Positions 6,141 to 7,863 of a DNA stretch of 7,863 nt are shown in pieces (position 1 is the first letter of the stretch; every line of letters begins with the position of its first letter). The stretch lies in NCBI GenBank assembly GCA_903856995.1, contig CAIODK010000132.1, forward strand, positions 1 through 7,863. Direction: 5' to 3'. Under the pieces are notes generated by a model. The model worked only from the letters and a program-made list of their open reading frames with translations. It made no database searches and was not told the origin of the DNA. The DNA comes from an uncultured Burkholderiales bacterium (lineage in GTDB: Bacteria > Pseudomonadota > Gammaproteobacteria > Burkholderiales > Burkholderiaceae_C). Both the position numbers and the translations under genes were made by a program.

Positions 6141-7082
6141 ATGGACAAACTCAAAGCCTTTGAGTCTTTCGTGTCAGTGGCGCTGAAGGGTAGCTTGACC
6201 GCTGCGGCCAAAGCAGAGGGCGTGGCACCCGCCATCATGGGGCGACGCTTGGACAGCCTGGAAGGCCACCTGGGCGTCAAGCTCTTGGTGCGCACCACCC
6301 GCCGCATCACCCTCACACACGAAGGCACTGCTTTCTTAGAAGACTGCCAACGCTTGCTGGCCGACGTGGCCAATGCTGAGGCAAGTGTGAGCGCGGGCGG
6401 TTTGAAAGCAAGCGGTCATTTGCGCATCACGGCACCGGCTGGTTTTGGCCGTCGTCATGTGGCGCCGTTGGTCCCCAAATTTCACAGCATGCACCCCGAC
6501 GTCACCGTGTCGCTCAACCTCAGCGACCGCGTGGTCGATCTGGCCGCCGAGGGCTTCGACTGCGCCGTGCGCGTGGGGGATTTGCCCGATTCGTCGCTGG
6601 TCAGTGTACGCATGGCCGACAACCGCCGCTTGTGCGTCGCTACCCCTGAGTTTTTAAAACGTTACGGTAGCCCGCAAGCGCCAAGTGATTTGATGCGTTT
6701 TCGGTGCTTGACGCTGTCGAGCGACGCCTCGCAAACGCGTGGCTGGGCCTTTCGTGTGCCCGTCAGCAGCAAGAGCAGCGAGGGCCGCACGCATGAAGTG
6801 ATCCACCTTCGCCCGAGCGGCCCTATGGACTGCTCCGACGGCCAAGTGCTGCATGACTGGTGTTTGGCTGGTTACGGCATTGCGTGGCGCAGCACGTGGG
6901 AAGTGGAAGCTGAAATTCGCAGCGGGCAACTGGTGCCCGTGCTGGAAGAATTCGCGGCTCCACCCAACGGCATTTACACCGTGTTCTCGCAGCGCAAACA
7001 TTTGCCATTGCGCTTGCGCTTATGGATTGACTTTCTCAAAGACCATTACGGTCACGCAAAGTATTGGAGCGTTGACGCATGA
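6141..7082 (+). CDS. LysR-family transcriptional regulator
   Basis: This 313-residue protein has the standard LysR layout. An N-terminal winged helix-turn-helix (residues 1-60, GSLTAAAKAEGVAPAIMGRR followed by LDSLEGHLGVKLLVRTTR) is followed by a linker helix (61-88) and a periplasmic-binding-like effector domain (about 92-300, starting GHLRITAPAGFGRR). The recognition helix with IMGRRLDSLE, in place of the usual SxxIxxLE, marks a subgroup that I recall as common in Burkholderiales. It is a cytoplasmic DNA-binding protein, normally a tetramer responding to a small ligand that cannot be deduced here. Likely targets are the divergent transporter gene 54 bp away and its own operon, because the deacetylase gene that follows overlaps its stop codon. 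No Shine-Dalgarno sequence precedes the ATG, and a -10-like box sits 6 nt upstream of it, suggesting leaderless expression. Confidence 0.93.
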   Translation: MDKLKAFESFVSVALKGSLTAAAKAEGVAPAIMGRRLDSLEGHLGVKLLVRTTRRITLTHEGTAFLEDCQRLLADVANAEASVSAGGLKASGHLRITAPAGFGRRHVAPLVPKFHSMHPDVTVSLNLSDRVVDLAAEGFDCAVRVGDLPDSSLVSVRMADNRRLCVATPEFLKRYGSPQAPSDLMRFRCLTLSSDASQTRGWAFRVPVSSKSSEGRTHEVIHLRPSGPMDCSDGQVLHDWCLAGYGIAWRSTWEVEAEIRSGQLVPVLEEFAAPPNGIYTVFSQRKHLPLRLRLWIDFLKDHYGHAKYWSVDA

Positions 7083-7863
7083 CACAACACGCATTCAAAA
7101 ATGTCGTGCTCTGTGCCGACGACTACGCGCTCAACGCGCCCGTGTCTCAAGGCATCGTCGCCTTGGCTGTGTTGGGGCGTTTGAGTGCCACCAGTGTGAT
7201 GAGCTTGTCACCCCGTTGGGCAGAAGACGTGGGGGGCTTGCGCGATGTCCGCGAACGCCTCGACGTGGGCTTGCATTTGGACTGGACCAGCAGCTTTGCC
7301 ATCGCGGCGGGCCACGGCAGTGGTTTGTCGGAAGTGATGGCCCGCGCAGCTTTGCGCCTGTACAAACGGCCCGCAGTGCAAGACGAAATTGAACGTCAAC
7401 TCGACGCCTTTGAATCGCACTGGCACAGCGCACCTGACCATATTGATGGTCACCAACACATCCAACAATTTGCTGTGTTTCGCGAGGCCCTCGCCGACGT
7501 GTTGATGCGCCGTTACGGCGCCTCTGCCTCGCGCCCTTGGGTGCGTGTGTCGCAGGTGGCGCAGCCGGGCCTCAAAGCCAAAGTTATTTCAGCTATGGGC
7601 GCGCAGTCACTCAGCGACTGGGCGCAGCACAACGCTTGGCCCACGGTAGGCCCGTTGCTAGGCGCTTACGGTTTTGACGGCAGCATGGAAGACTACGCAC
7701 GGCACATGCAAAGCTGGTTGGCCAATTTGCCACAAGACAAACCCGCGCTCATCATGTGCCACCCCGCGGTGTCTGCCCAAGCAGACGATGCGATTGGCAC
7801 CGCGCGCAAACGTGAATTTGCCTACTTTGCTGGGCACGACTTTGTGCAACACCTGCTGGATGC
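7079..7863 (+). CDS. ChbG/HpnK (YdjC-like) carbohydrate deacetylase, 3' truncated
   Basis: An ATG at 7079 overlaps the regulator's stop codon (ATGA) and opens a frame that runs off the window; 261 full codons are visible. The product is a YdjC-type deacetylase of the ChbG/HpnK family, metal-dependent TIM-barrel-like enzymes that remove N-acetyl groups from sugars such as chitooligosaccharides (ChbG) or hopanoid glycosides (HpnK). Family motifs are present: VVLCADDYALN (9-19) with the catalytic/metal Asp pair D14-D15, GLHLDW (64-69) with H66, DHIDGHQHIQ (120-129) with D123, H125 and H127, and LIMCHPA (224-230) with H228. Family members are typically about 240-300 residues, so only a short tail should be missing. 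No signal peptide is seen. The substrate is open: no hopanoid or chitin genes are visible nearby, so neither symbol is applied. The 4-bp overlap implies translational coupling with the LysR-type gene. Confidence 0.88.
   Translation, partial: MTQHAFKNVVLCADDYALNAPVSQGIVALAVLGRLSATSVMSLSPRWAEDVGGLRDVRERLDVGLHLDWTSSFAIAAGHGSGLSEVMARAALRLYKRPAVQDEIERQLDAFESHWHSAPDHIDGHQHIQQFAVFREALADVLMRRYGASASRPWVRVSQVAQPGLKAKVISAMGAQSLSDWAQHNAWPTVGPLLGAYGFDGSMEDYARHMQSWLANLPQDKPALIMCHPAVSAQADDAIGTARKREFAYFAGHDFVQHLLD

Overview
The window reads as a stretch of ordinary chromosome from a betaproteobacterium, most likely Burkholderiales and probably Comamonadaceae (Limnohabitans/Rhodoferax-like). This is inferred from the moderately high GC content, a codon choice rich in TTG, GTG and GCG, the close match of several products to protein types I associate with that order, and tight gene packing. 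I see no insertion sequence, phage gene, CRISPR array, rRNA or tRNA, and no gene-free stretch longer than 300 bases.

Layout from left to right. (1) The last 35 codons of glutathione synthetase gshB (+) run into a convergent YafJ-type class II glutamine amidotransferase (-); the two stop codons share one TTAA. (2) A divergent intergenic region of about 126 bp (883-1008) holds a tiny Cys-rich reading frame on the minus strand and a weak promoter candidate. (3) A 398-residue photolyase/cryptochrome-family protein (+) begins directly with the FAD-binding catalytic domain. It carries a Rossmann-like domain, which resembles the usual N-terminal antenna domain, at its C-terminus. (4) A small one-TM protein of unknown function (-) converges on the photolyase with a 5-bp gap. 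(5) A strong stem-loop terminator with a UUCG loop ends malate synthase G (glcB, -). (6) Upstream of glcB on the same strand lies a ten-TM TDT/SLAC1-type transporter (-). (7) Divergent from it, a LysR-type regulator (+) overlaps by ATGA with a ChbG/HpnK (YdjC-like) carbohydrate deacetylase (+) that leaves the window at its 3' end.

Functionally the window is a mosaic of housekeeping and accessory metabolism: glutathione synthesis, a glutamine-dependent amidotransferase of unknown substrate, blue-light DNA repair or sensing, the glyoxylate-consuming step of the glyoxylate/glycolate pathways, and an anion/dicarboxylate-type transporter beside malate synthase. A regulator/deacetylase pair is translationally coupled. 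The observation most worth a second look is the apparently rearranged domain order of the photolyase-like protein; its flavin-site and most lesion-site residues are intact, but the canonical distal tryptophan and one lesion-contacting arginine are not.
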